In this document: positions 16,501 to 24,626 of the stretch, in pieces | Layout: each line of letters starts with the position of its first letter | How positions within the stretch are numbered: position 1 is the first letter of the stretch | Assembly: GCA_017547145.1 (NCBI GenBank) | Contig: JAFYQJ010000014.1 | Coordinates: 232,382-296,381, forward strand | Origin: Paludibacteraceae bacterium | GTDB taxonomy: Bacteria; Bacteroidota; Bacteroidia; Bacteroidales; Paludibacteraceae | DNA length: 64,000 nt | Direction of reading: 5' to 3' | Notes under the pieces: model-generated | What the model was told of the DNA's origin: nothing | The model's input: the letters and a program-made list of their open reading frames with translations, nothing else | Databases searched by the model: none | Position numbers and translations under genes: made by a program

Positions 16501-17019
16501 TTATTTTGAATAACCAAGTTTTTGCAATACCTCGTCGCTAATGTCAATTTTAGGAGTTGCAAATATTATGCTTGGGTTGGATGATTTGTCTATAACCATT
16601 TGGTAGAATTTTTCGCTACAAATTTCTTGAATAGCATTGTATATCTCTTCTTGAATTGGTTTAATCAAACTCTCGCGTTTGCTAAATAGTTCCCCTTTTG
16701 GTCCAAAATATTTTCTTTTGAGTTCGTTTGCTTCTTTTTCTTTAGCAAGAATTTCTTCTTCGCGTTTTGTTTTCATATCATCAGAAAGGAATACAAGCTC
16801 CGTTTGATAATTGCGGGACATAGTTTCAGCTTCCTTGTATAAAAGTTCAACTTCAGATTGCCATTTCTTTGAAAGTAAAGTTAGTTGTTCGTTTGCAGTT
16901 TCATAAGAAGGAATGTTTTTCATAACATACTCCATATCAATCAATGCAAATTTTTGTGCGTATAAGTTACTTCCAACAAAAATTAGAAAAAATGCTATAT
17001 AAATTTTAATACGATTCAT
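16501..17019 (-). CDS. OmpH/Skp-family periplasmic chaperone (copy 3, next to bamA)
   Basis: A 172-residue Skp-like chaperone with signal peptide (to about residue 21), FALIDMEYVMKNIPSYETANEQL, a coiled-coil arm (about 45-115) and the conserved C-terminal FYQMVIDKSSNPSIIFATPKID. This is the copy directly downstream of bamA (57-base gap) and is most likely the canonical Skp of this organism. It would protect BamA clients during periplasmic transit. Confidence 0.9.
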   Translation of the reverse strand: MNRIKIYIAFFLIFVGSNLYAQKFALIDMEYVMKNIPSYETANEQLTLLSKKWQSEVELLYKEAETMSRNYQTELVFLSDDMKTKREEEILAKEKEANELKRKYFGPKGELFSKRESLIKPIQEEIYNAIQEICSEKFYQMVIDKSSNPSIIFATPKIDISDEVLQKLGYSK

Positions 17020-17076
17020 GTTATTTTATTTTTCAATTCTTGGATAATAGAAGATAAAAAAGGTTTAATGTTTGTA

Positions 17077-19671
17077 TTAAAATTCTTGTCCAAGTACAAA
17101 GCTCCATTGGCTACCACTATACTTCATAGTTCCGTTTATTTCGTCGAATCCGTAACCCCAGTCGATACCAAGCAATCCAAACATAGGAAGGTATATTCTA
17201 ACACCAAGGCCAGCAGCTCGTTTAAGATCGAACGGATTAAATTTTTGGAAACTACTCCAACAGTTACCAGCTTCAAAAAATGCTAGTACCCAAATGTTTG
17301 TAGATTGTTTAAGTAGAATAGGATAACGCAATTCCATTGTTAAGCGGGTGTATATGTTCCCTTCGTACCAACCACTAGAACTGAGAGGTGTGAGTGAGCC
17401 TGATTCGTATCCTCTTAATCCAATGGTTTCAGTTCCTGCAGAACTATAACTTGACATTCCATCACCACCTACAAGGAATTTTCCGAAAGGACTTTGTTTG
17501 TGTTTGTTGTAATATCCTAAAAATCCAAACTCTGCACGTGTCATCAATACTAATTTCTCGTCTTTTGTTATTGGAGTAAATGTCTTTCCAGAGAATTTCC
17601 ATTTATGATATTCTACCCATTTGTTTCGTTGTTCGGTAGTCATTGTACTATAATCTACCTTTTTGTTGAAAGCAGAATATGGAGGGGTTATTTGTAATGA
17701 TAATGTGAATGCAGACCCTCTACGTGTGTAAATTGGGTTACTGATAGAATTTCTGCTTAAAGTTAAGTTTAGTGCTAAATCGTTAGAAATACCAGTTTCG
17801 AATCCAAAGTAATATTTATACCAATTTTTAAGGTTGTAGCGTTGGTATGCTAATTCGCCATAGAATGTAAAATAGTCATCAGGCCAACTTAATCTTTTTC
17901 CGAAACCTACAGACACGCCTAAAGTGTGAATGTACTTTGTAGGGTCATAATCATAATTGTAGTAATCTGAATAATAACTATTGTTATAATATCCATAATA
18001 ACTATTATAATAGTCATTGTAATAGTCTGAATATTTGCTACTTATACCAGTTTGAATAGAATAATAGGCAGAGATTGAAAGAGAATTTGGACGCTTCCCA
18101 CCTAGCCATGGTTCTAAAAATGATATACTATAAGATTGATAGTACATCCCATTTGTTTGAGCACGAATGCTTAATGTTTGTCCTTCGCCTTGTGGTACAA
18201 TACGATACATTTCTTTTTTGAAAAGGTTTTGAATGGCAAAGTTCGTAAATTTTAAACCTAAAGATCCTACAATACCTTGTTGTCCCCAACCTGCTGACAG
18301 TTCTATTTGGTCGCTACTTTTCGAGGTTAAGTTGTATACTAAATCAACAGTTCCGTTTTCTTGATCGGGTTGTATATCAATGCCTTCGTAAAGTTTCTCC
18401 TCGTCAAATTGTTTCATTTGAGCCAATTCTCGTAGAGTACGAACTAAGTCTTCTTGACTATATAGTTCTCCAGGTTTAGTACGCATTTCGCGACGAATGA
18501 CGTGCTCGTATAGTCTTGTATTTCCGTTTATAACAACGTTTCGTATAGTGGCTTGTTTGCCTTCGTACATTCTCATTTCAAGGTCTATAGAGTCGTTGTT
18601 TATTTTTACTTCAACAGGATCTATGTTAAAGAATAAGTATCCATTGTTTTTATAAAGGTTAGAAATAGCATCTTCGTCTTCAAATAAACGTTTGCTCATC
18701 AATTTTGCGTTGTATGAGTCTCCTCTTTTGATATTTAAAACTCGTTCAAGAATCTCACTAGGGTAAACAGTGTTTCCTACCCATTTGATGTTTCGGAAAA
18801 AATATTTATCACCTTCTTCGATGGTTAGGTATACATCAACACGTTTTTCATTGATTTGAACAACACTGTCGGTAACGATGATGGCATCACGAAAACCCTC
18901 TTCGTTATATTTTTCAATTAAAAGTTTTTTGTCTTCGGAAAATTTCTCTGGATTGAATTTTTTTGTTCGGAATAAATTTAAAATGTTTTTGCGGCGATTA
19001 GTTTTTTTCATCGCACGGTCTATTTTGTTTAGAGAAAGGGCATCGTTGCCAGTTACATAAATTTCGTTAACACGAACCTTCTCTTTTCTGTTTACAAGAA
19101 TATCAACAATGATAGCACCTTGTTTATCAGGAGCCTCTTTTTGTCGTATTTTTATATCAACGTTGAAATAACCTTTGTCAAGGTAATATTTTTTTATAGC
19201 TAGTTTGCTTCGCTCAATTATGTCAGTTGTTATTTGTTGTCCTTTGGCAATGGAGATTTTAGGCTCTAAATCTTCGATTTCAGATTTTTTCAATCCTGTA
19301 AAATTGATACCAGCAACGCGTGGGTTTTGTTTAAGTTGAATAGTGAGCCAAACTTTATCGTTTTCTGTTTTGTTAGCGAATATTTTTACCGAAGAAAATA
19401 ATGATTGTTTCCAAAAGCGTTTGATGGCATTTGTTATTTCTTCGCCAGGAACTTTTATTCGTTCACCAACCTTAAGCCCAGAAAAACCTATTAAAACATA
19501 GTCTTCGTAAGATTCGGCACCTTCTATTTTTATATCGGCAATTTCGTAGGTCGAAGGCATAGCATAGTCGATAGGGATGCTTATTGTTTCGCCTTGTAGA
19601 GAATCCGATATTACTTGGGCGGCAAGCGTTTGCGATATTGTGATCAGTAAAAAGAGAAAATATTTTTTCAT
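17077..19671 (-). CDS. bamA: outer membrane protein assembly factor BamA
   Basis: An 864-residue Omp85 protein, the central insertase for outer-membrane beta barrels. A signal peptide (to about residue 18) is followed by about five POTRA domains (about 40-430; for example IKIEGAESYEDYVLIGFSGLKVG and VEGDKYFF-like repeats). The C-terminal 16-strand barrel ends in WSFVLGQEF with terminal Phe. VRIYLPMFGLLGIDWGYGFD near the end is the usual Omp85 motif. An unusual Tyr/Asn/Ser/Asp-rich stretch lies at about residues 543-577, in a predicted surface loop. It sits between uppS and the ompH genes. Confidence 0.95.
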   Translation of the reverse strand: MKKYFLFLLITISQTLAAQVISDSLQGETISIPIDYAMPSTYEIADIKIEGAESYEDYVLIGFSGLKVGERIKVPGEEITNAIKRFWKQSLFSSVKIFANKTENDKVWLTIQLKQNPRVAGINFTGLKKSEIEDLEPKISIAKGQQITTDIIERSKLAIKKYYLDKGYFNVDIKIRQKEAPDKQGAIIVDILVNRKEKVRVNEIYVTGNDALSLNKIDRAMKKTNRRKNILNLFRTKKFNPEKFSEDKKLLIEKYNEEGFRDAIIVTDSVVQINEKRVDVYLTIEEGDKYFFRNIKWVGNTVYPSEILERVLNIKRGDSYNAKLMSKRLFEDEDAISNLYKNNGYLFFNIDPVEVKINNDSIDLEMRMYEGKQATIRNVVINGNTRLYEHVIRREMRTKPGELYSQEDLVRTLRELAQMKQFDEEKLYEGIDIQPDQENGTVDLVYNLTSKSSDQIELSAGWGQQGIVGSLGLKFTNFAIQNLFKKEMYRIVPQGEGQTLSIRAQTNGMYYQSYSISFLEPWLGGKRPNSLSISAYYSIQTGISSKYSDYYNDYYNSYYGYYNNSYYSDYYNYDYDPTKYIHTLGVSVGFGKRLSWPDDYFTFYGELAYQRYNLKNWYKYYFGFETGISNDLALNLTLSRNSISNPIYTRRGSAFTLSLQITPPYSAFNKKVDYSTMTTEQRNKWVEYHKWKFSGKTFTPITKDEKLVLMTRAEFGFLGYYNKHKQSPFGKFLVGGDGMSSYSSAGTETIGLRGYESGSLTPLSSSGWYEGNIYTRLTMELRYPILLKQSTNIWVLAFFEAGNCWSSFQKFNPFDLKRAAGLGVRIYLPMFGLLGIDWGYGFDEINGTMKYSGSQWSFVLGQEF

Positions 19672-19682
19672 TTTTTATAATA

Positions 19683-20411
19683 TTATTTTACTTCACCAAA
19701 ACGACGTTCTCTTTGTTGAAAATCGTAAATGGCTTTGTAGAATTCTTCTTCATGAAAATCAGGCCAACGAATTTCGGTAAAGTATAATTCTGTATAAGCT
19801 AATTGCCATAAAAGAAAATTACTAATACGAACTTCTCCGCTAGTTCTAATTAGTAAATCGGGGTCTGGCAGATTTTTGGTTGTAAGGTTTTTGCTAATTG
19901 TTTCTTTTGTTATGTCTTCAATATTCAGTGTATTATTTTTTACTTGTTCGGCAATGCTTTTTACCATTTCTGTTATTTCCCATTGAGATGAATAACTTAA
20001 GGCTAAAATAAGTGTTAATCCTGTGTTTTTTGATGTGTAATCAATGCAATTATCTAAACGTTGCTTAACCTCTTCTGGCATACGCGATGTGTCGCCTATA
20101 GTTTGCAAGCGAATGTTGTTTTTATGTAAAGTAGGAGTCTCTTTTTCGATGCTACTTACAAGTAAATGCATCAATGCGTCTACTTCGTTTTGTGGGCGAT
20201 TCCAATTTTCAGTCGAGAATGTGTATAGTGTTAAGTATTTAATGCCTATTTTGGTTGCAGCTTCGGTTACTTTTTGTACGGAAATAACACCGTGCTGATG
20301 TCCAATGGCACGTTCCAAGCCTCTTTCTTTTGCCCATCTGCCATTGCCATCCATAATAATTGCAACGTGTTGAGGCAGATGTTGTTTGTTTATTTTTTCT
20401 ATAATACTCAT
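19683..20411 (-). CDS. uppS: undecaprenyl diphosphate synthase (isoprenyl transferase)
   Basis: A 242-residue cis-prenyltransferase that makes the C55 lipid carrier for peptidoglycan and surface polysaccharides. It shows [17 protein letters not shown] (catalytic Asp and pyrophosphate site), [64 protein letters not shown] and the final IRWPDF, all expected. Its ATG overlaps the DUF6089 gene by 4 bases and bamA starts 11 bases after its stop codon, so the three are co-translated. Confidence 0.96.
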   Translation of the reverse strand: MSIIEKINKQHLPQHVAIIMDGNGRWAKERGLERAIGHQHGVISVQKVTEAATKIGIKYLTLYTFSTENWNRPQNEVDALMHLLVSSIEKETPTLHKNNIRLQTIGDTSRMPEEVKQRLDNCIDYTSKNTGLTLILALSYSSQWEITEMVKSIAEQVKNNTLNIEDITKETISKNLTTKNLPDPDLLIRTSGEVRISNFLLWQLAYTELYFTEIRWPDFHEEEFYKAIYDFQQRERRFGEVK

Positions 20412-21055
20412 TTTTTTAGTCCGCTATGACAAGTTCTGCAATATTGCCAAAAATCGAATGATAGGTAAAGAGTTATTTTTGAATACCAATCGTTGTTTAT
20501 CAATACACCTTTATTTAATCCTCGTGGGTTGTCAATATTTTCAAAATCATCGTCAAAAACTTTGTTCATACTCCATGTTACTCCTAGATTAAATTGCTCA
20601 CTTAATTTGAATTTGCCACCTACACCGAAAGGGATAGTAAAGGCTGCTTTTTTGTTGTAAGCAACACAACCAACTCCTATGAAAATGTAGGGTGTGGCAC
20701 GTTTTGTTAGCGATTTTAATCGGTCGTAACCAAAATCAAAAAAATTAAATTCGGCAGTGGCTTCAACATCAACGAATGGGGTTTTTGCCGCTGCAAAATT
20801 TTCGTATGATGGTATTCGAACCTTTCCGCCTGCTATTTGCAGACCAAACGAATAACGCTTGTCTAATTTATATTTTATAAAACCTCCATAAGTGGCATCG
20901 ATGTATGTGAATGGCGTTTTGTTAGCATCACCTAAATAGAAAGTTCCACCACCAAAGGCTCCAATTTCTGCAAAATATCGCGATTGTGATTGAACGTTTG
21001 CTACAATTAGTATTAAAAATAAAAAAAACGAATATCGAAGATTTGTTTTAGTCAT
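20408..21055 (-). CDS. DUF6089-family outer membrane beta-barrel protein
   Basis: A 215-residue protein with signal peptide (to about residue 23) and alternating beta-strand pattern: [57 protein letters not shown] and [20 protein letters not shown]. The family precedes uppS and bamA in many Bacteroidota, as here; it is a small predicted outer-membrane barrel with no established function. It is the first gene of the operon. Confidence 0.85.
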   Translation of the reverse strand: MTKTNLRYSFFLFLILIVANVQSQSRYFAEIGAFGGGTFYLGDANKTPFTYIDATYGGFIKYKLDKRYSFGLQIAGGKVRIPSYENFAAAKTPFVDVEATAEFNFFDFGYDRLKSLTKRATPYIFIGVGCVAYNKKAAFTIPFGVGGKFKLSEQFNLGVTWSMNKVFDDDFENIDNPRGLNKGVLINNDWYSKITLYLSFDFWQYCRTCHSGLKK

Positions 21056-21168
21056 TTTTTTTAAATGCTTTTGTTACTAATTATAACAACGTTTTTTTTT
21101 AAGAAAAATTTTACAATTTATCTTTTTATGCTATCACAATCTCGAAAGATGAAAGCATAAATTTGGTG

Positions 21169-21176
21169 CAAAGTTA
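21169..21176 (-). promoter_or_regulatory. -7 element TAACTTTG for the bamA operon
   Basis: TAnnTTTG match on the minus strand 114 bases upstream of the DUF6089 ATG; no TTTG at -33. Confidence 0.45.
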
Positions 21177-21302
21177 GCAAATTCCTTGGCTTAAATAGAG
21201 AAAAAAGTACGAATAATTGTTAATGAAATCTGTTAAAATGTAATGTTGTTTACATAAAATCATTGAATATGTATTTTTCGATTAGGATTTTCGGTAAAAT
21301 TA

Positions 21303-21310
21303 TATCTTTG
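21303..21310 (+). promoter_or_regulatory. -7 element TATCTTTG for the DHH phosphatase gene
   Basis: Exact TAnnTTTG match 22 bases before the ATG at 21332. Because transcription would begin near 21317, the longer reading frame from 21263 cannot be the translated start. Confidence 0.65.
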
Positions 21311-21331
21311 TACTTTATAAATTTATGTTTT

Positions 21332-22375
21332 ATGTTGTCGAAAATTATTACTGAAGAAAATGTAAAGCAAGCTTATGCTTTAATAGAGGATTCGGAAAAT
21401 GTGGTTATTATTTCGCATGTAGGGCCCGATGGTGATGCTGTTGGTTCTACGTTGGGAATGTATCATTTTTTGAAAGGGTTAGAAAAGCAAGCAACTGTTG
21501 TTTTACCGAACGAGTTTCCTCAATATTTGAACTGGATGCCTGATAGTGATACAATTGTCATTGCAGAAGATAACTTGGATGCCACTGTGCAACTTTTGAA
21601 GCATGCGGATTTATTGATAATGATAGATTTCAACGAATTGGGGCGTGTCAATGGTCTAAAACCTTTGATAGAGGTGTCTAATGTTCCAAAAATTTTGATT
21701 GATCATCATCCTTTCCCTGCCGATATAGCTGATGTTGTTATTTCACATCCAGAGTTGTCGTCGGCTTCTGAATTAGTTTTCCGTTTGATTTGCCGAATGG
21801 GTTTTGCACAAAAAATCAGTAAAGAGTGTGCAGAATGTATTTATACAGGAATGATGACCGATACGGGAGGGTTTACCTATAATTCCAATCAAAGTGAAAT
21901 TTATGTAATCATAGCGGAGTTGTTACGTAAAGGTGTAGATAAAGATTTGATATATAAGAAAATAAATTTTTCGCATTCGGAAGATCGTATGCGATTGATG
22001 GGGTATTGCTTATATGAAAAAATGAAAATTTATCCGGAATATCGTACGGCAGTAATTGGTTTGTCGGAAGATGAGTTGAATAGATTTGCAGCACAAACGG
22101 GTGATACCGAAGGTATTGTAAATCTGCCATTCTCGATAAAAGGTATTGTTTTTTCGGCATTTTTTAGAGAAGATAAGAAACGTAAGAAAATTAAAATATC
22201 GTTTCGTTCGCAAGGCGATTTCCCTGCTAATCGTGTTGCAAGTGAGTACTTTAATGGTGGTGGACATTTGAATGCGGCAGGTGGCGATACTAAACTATCA
22301 TTGAGCGAAACGCTTCAGCAATTTGTAGATGTTTTGCCCGAGTATAAAGAACTTTTAAGCAAGGTGGAACTATGA
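21332..22375 (+). CDS. nrnA: DHH/DHHA1 phosphoesterase (NrnA-like nanoRNase/pAp phosphatase)
   Basis: A 347-residue cytoplasmic phosphoesterase. The DHH domain shows ISHVGPDGDAVGSTLGM, IDFNELGRV, the DHH motif IDHHPFP and YTGMMTDTGGFTYN for two Mn ions. The C-terminal DHHA1 domain has ISFRSQGDFPANRVASEYFNGGGHLNAAGG. Members degrade short oligonucleotides and/or dephosphorylate 3'-phosphoadenosine 5'-phosphate; c-di-AMP/pApA activity is also possible. The start at 21332 (MLSKIIT) was chosen over 21263 because the promoter lies between them. It overlaps apgM by 4 bases. Confidence 0.92.
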   Translation: MLSKIITEENVKQAYALIEDSENVVIISHVGPDGDAVGSTLGMYHFLKGLEKQATVVLPNEFPQYLNWMPDSDTIVIAEDNLDATVQLLKHADLLIMIDFNELGRVNGLKPLIEVSNVPKILIDHHPFPADIADVVISHPELSSASELVFRLICRMGFAQKISKECAECIYTGMMTDTGGFTYNSNQSEIYVIIAELLRKGVDKDLIYKKINFSHSEDRMRLMGYCLYEKMKIYPEYRTAVIGLSEDELNRFAAQTGDTEGIVNLPFSIKGIVFSAFFREDKKRKKIKISFRSQGDFPANRVASEYFNGGGHLNAAGGDTKLSLSETLQQFVDVLPEYKELLSKVEL

Positions 22376-23577
22376 AATATATCGTGATTTTGGGAGATGG
22401 TATGGCCGATGAGCCAATTGCAGAGTTAGGAGGGAAAACCCCTTTGCAATATGCCCGAACGCCAGCTATGGACGAAATTGCACGATTGGGTGTTTCGGGA
22501 ATGTTGAGTACTGTACCCGAAGGCTTTTTGCCGGGTAGCGAAATTGCTAATATGGTGGTGTTGGGTTACGATGTTAGCAAAGAATTCGAAGGAAGAGGAT
22601 CGCTCGAAGCGGCAAGTATGGGTGTAGCTATTGCCGACGACGAGATGGCAATGCGATGCAATTTGATATGCATAGAAAATGGTCGAATAAAAAATCATTC
22701 GGCAGGACATATTTCTACCGAAGAGGCTGAAGTTTTGATAGCTGCTTTGCAAAAAGAACTTGGTGGCGAATTGTTTACATTTCATAGCGGAGTTTCTTAC
22801 CGACATTTGTTGTTGATGAAAGGTGGTTGTAAATATCTATTGTGTACACCTCCTCATGATGTGCAGGGTACGCCTTTTGTAGATGTTATGATACAACCAC
22901 AATCGCACGAGGCCGAAGCAACTGCAAAGAAACTCAACGAACTGATTTTAAAATCGCAACAAATTCTCGAAAATCATCCTATAAATATGGCTCGCAGAGA
23001 GGCAGGCAAAGATGTTGCTAATAGCATTTGGTTGTGGTCGGCAGGCTACAGACCTTGCATGCGTACGCTTACCGAACGCTATGGTTTTGCGAGTGGAGCA
23101 GTAATCTCTGCTGTAGATTTAATTAAGGGTATTGGTGTGTATGCGGGTTTAGAGCCGATAGAGGTAGAAGGTGCAACAGGGCTTGCCGACACCAACTACG
23201 AGGGGAAGGCTTTAGCTGCAATAGAGGCTTTGCGTGAAAAAGATTTTGTGTTTTTGCACGTAGAGGCAAGCGACGAGGCGGGGCACGAGGGTAATGTGGC
23301 GTTGAAGGTGAAAACGATTGAAGATTTAGATGCTCGCATCGTACAACCTATTTTGCGTGCTGTGCAAGCGTGGGACGAGCCTGTGGCAATAGCTGTTTTG
23401 CCCGATCATCCAACACCTTGTCGCATTAAGACGCATACGCGTGATGCTGTTCCTTTTGTTATCTACAACCCAATGCAAAAGCCCGACGATGTGGCATTTT
23501 ATAGTGAAGTAGATGCACGAGGTGGTGCGTATGGATTTATCGAAGGCGAAGAGTTTATGCAACGATTTATTCAGTAA
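22372..23577 (+). CDS. apgM: cofactor-independent phosphoglycerate mutase (archaeal-type ApgM)
   Basis: A 401-residue alkaline-phosphatase-superfamily enzyme that interconverts 3- and 2-phosphoglycerate in glycolysis without 2,3-bisphosphoglycerate. IVILGDGMADEPIAELGGKTPLQYA begins the metal site. EIANMVVLGYD contains the serine nucleophile region (PGSEIANM). Late metal ligands are in FLHVEASDEAGHEG and VLPDHPTPC. It is co-translated with the DHH phosphatase (ATGA). Confidence 0.93.
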   Translation: MKYIVILGDGMADEPIAELGGKTPLQYARTPAMDEIARLGVSGMLSTVPEGFLPGSEIANMVVLGYDVSKEFEGRGSLEAASMGVAIADDEMAMRCNLICIENGRIKNHSAGHISTEEAEVLIAALQKELGGELFTFHSGVSYRHLLLMKGGCKYLLCTPPHDVQGTPFVDVMIQPQSHEAEATAKKLNELILKSQQILENHPINMARREAGKDVANSIWLWSAGYRPCMRTLTERYGFASGAVISAVDLIKGIGVYAGLEPIEVEGATGLADTNYEGKALAAIEALREKDFVFLHVEASDEAGHEGNVALKVKTIEDLDARIVQPILRAVQAWDEPVAIAVLPDHPTPCRIKTHTRDAVPFVIYNPMQKPDDVAFYSEVDARGGAYGFIEGEEFMQRFIQ

Positions 23578-23652
23578 TTTTTTTTGATTTCTTGTACTAA
23601 ACTTCTATATTTGTCAAAATATGATGAACGTGTGCCACATATTATTCCATTT

Positions 23653-23702
23653 AGAAAGCTACAGCGAGCGTAGCGAGCTTTCTGCACACACACACACACA
23701 CA
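23653..23702. repeat. inverted repeat followed by a (CA)9 microsatellite
   Basis: AGAAAGCT (23653-23660) and AGCTTTCT (23676-23683) bracket a core of AGCG/TAGCG repeats that can itself fold as GCTAC/GTAGC. One base later come nine CA units (23685-23702). The element lies in the gap after apgM and before its probable terminator, with no gene over it. Confidence 0.8.
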
Positions 23703-23747
23703 AGAAATAGGGCGTTTTGGGCGTTTTTGCCAAAATGTAAAACGTAT

Positions 23748-23785
23748 AAGTCGCTTGATTTTTTACAAAATCGAGTGGCTTTTTT
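23748..23785 (+). terminator. factor-independent terminator after apgM
   Basis: A 15-bp stem (with G-U pairs) AAGTCGCTTGATTTT / AAAATCGAGTGGCTT, loop TTAC, followed by a T-run. It lies 170 bases after the apgM stop codon, so the microsatellite would be inside the 3' untranslated RNA. Confidence 0.8.
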
Positions 23786-23839
23786 CGTATGTAATAGTGA
23801 AGAATTTTATAATTGTTAAATCATAAAAAAAGTAAGATT

Positions 23840-24508
23840 ATGAAAAAATTAGATTTAAGAACTTTGGTAATGCTACTTTGTGTAGCGAGTATGGTTGTTT
23901 TTGCATCGTGCGACAACAAAGGTAACGAACCCGACGACCCACAAGGCGAAGGTGGAGCAAATACAGAAACTCCAACGCCTACCGACCCATACAACGGACA
24001 TGCGTATGTTGATTTGGGTTTGAGTGTGAAATGGGCAACTTGCAACGTAGGTGCCGATAGTGTTCATCACTATGGTGGCTATTATGCTTGGGGAGAAACT
24101 ACAACAAAGGAAGCGTACACGTCTGAAAATTATACTTATGCAGAAAATCCTGAAGTTTTGCCATTGGATAGAGATGCGGCTGCAGTGAATATGGGTGGCG
24201 AATGGCGAATGCCTACCTATGCAGAAATACAAGAACTGATAGATGGATGTGATTGGGCAACTACTACCTTAAAAGGTGTAGATGGCTATATTGCAACAAG
24301 TAAAACCAATGCTGCTACAATTTTCTTCCCTGCAGCAGGTTTTTATTCTCCAGAAGGTTTAACGGGTGCAGGTATGGGGGTTGTTTTCTATTCAAGTACG
24401 TTTAATAGTGATACAGAAGGTTTTGGTTTTCTTGGAATATCTGGAGAAGTAGCAATGACTACTGGTGAACGTTGTTGTGGTTTGCCGGTGCGTGGTGTAA
24501 TCAAGTAA
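23840..24508 (+). CDS. FISUMP-like lipoprotein (paralogue of 11827-12543)
   Basis: A 222-residue lipoprotein with lipobox VVFASC (Cys near residue 24). An acidic/Pro/Thr linker leads to HAYVDLGLSVKWATCNVGAD, YYAWGETTTKEAY, DAAAVNMGGEWRMPTYAEI and a terminal LPVRGVIK. The DLGLSVKWATCNVG and AAAVNMGG-WRMPT blocks are shared with the protein at 11827-12543, so both descend from one FISUMP-type domain. ATG 23840 (MKKLDLR) starts a normal signal peptide; the upstream ATG at 23813 adds a non-signal extension. Function unknown; probably surface-exposed. Confidence 0.78.
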   Translation: MKKLDLRTLVMLLCVASMVVFASCDNKGNEPDDPQGEGGANTETPTPTDPYNGHAYVDLGLSVKWATCNVGADSVHHYGGYYAWGETTTKEAYTSENYTYAENPEVLPLDRDAAAVNMGGEWRMPTYAEIQELIDGCDWATTTLKGVDGYIATSKTNAATIFFPAAGFYSPEGLTGAGMGVVFYSSTFNSDTEGFGFLGISGEVAMTTGERCCGLPVRGVIK

Positions 24509-24531
24509 AGTTATTTTACAAAAATCATGAA

Positions 24532-24568
24532 AAGGCAGAATGCTCGGGTCGGGCGTTCTGCTTTTTTT
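24532..24568 (+). terminator. factor-independent terminator
   Basis: GCAGAATGC / GCGTTCTGC stem with a nine-base loop and seven T after it, directly downstream of the FISUMP-like lipoprotein. Confidence 0.8.
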
Positions 24569-24600
24569 GTGTGAGGTGCTACTCTTTGGCGTAAATCCCG

Positions 24601-24608
24601 TATCTTTG
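24601..24608 (+). promoter_or_regulatory. -7 element TATCTTTG for cstA
   Basis: Exact TAnnTTTG match followed by CA, 18 bases before the cstA ATG. A TTTG occurs at 24585 but its spacing (12) is too short. Confidence 0.6.
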
Positions 24609-24626
24609 CAAAAAAAATAGAAAGCG

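Larger units (their letters stand above)
21056..21331. other. divergent promoter region between the bamA cluster and the nrnA-apgM pair
   Basis: No gene is seen. The gap is very A+T-rich and holds TAACTTTG on the minus strand at 21169-21176 (towards DUF6089-uppS-bamA) and TATCTTTG on the plus strand at 21303-21310 (towards the DHH phosphatase). No clear operator repeats. Confidence 0.6.

Noticed and set aside
21263..21331. N-terminal extension of the DHH phosphatase
   Set aside because: The extension spans the TATCTTTG promoter and adds a hydrophobic stretch not found in the family.
23653..23702. CRISPR or transposon end
   Set aside because: The palindrome and CA run occur once in the window with no spacer array, transposase or target duplication.
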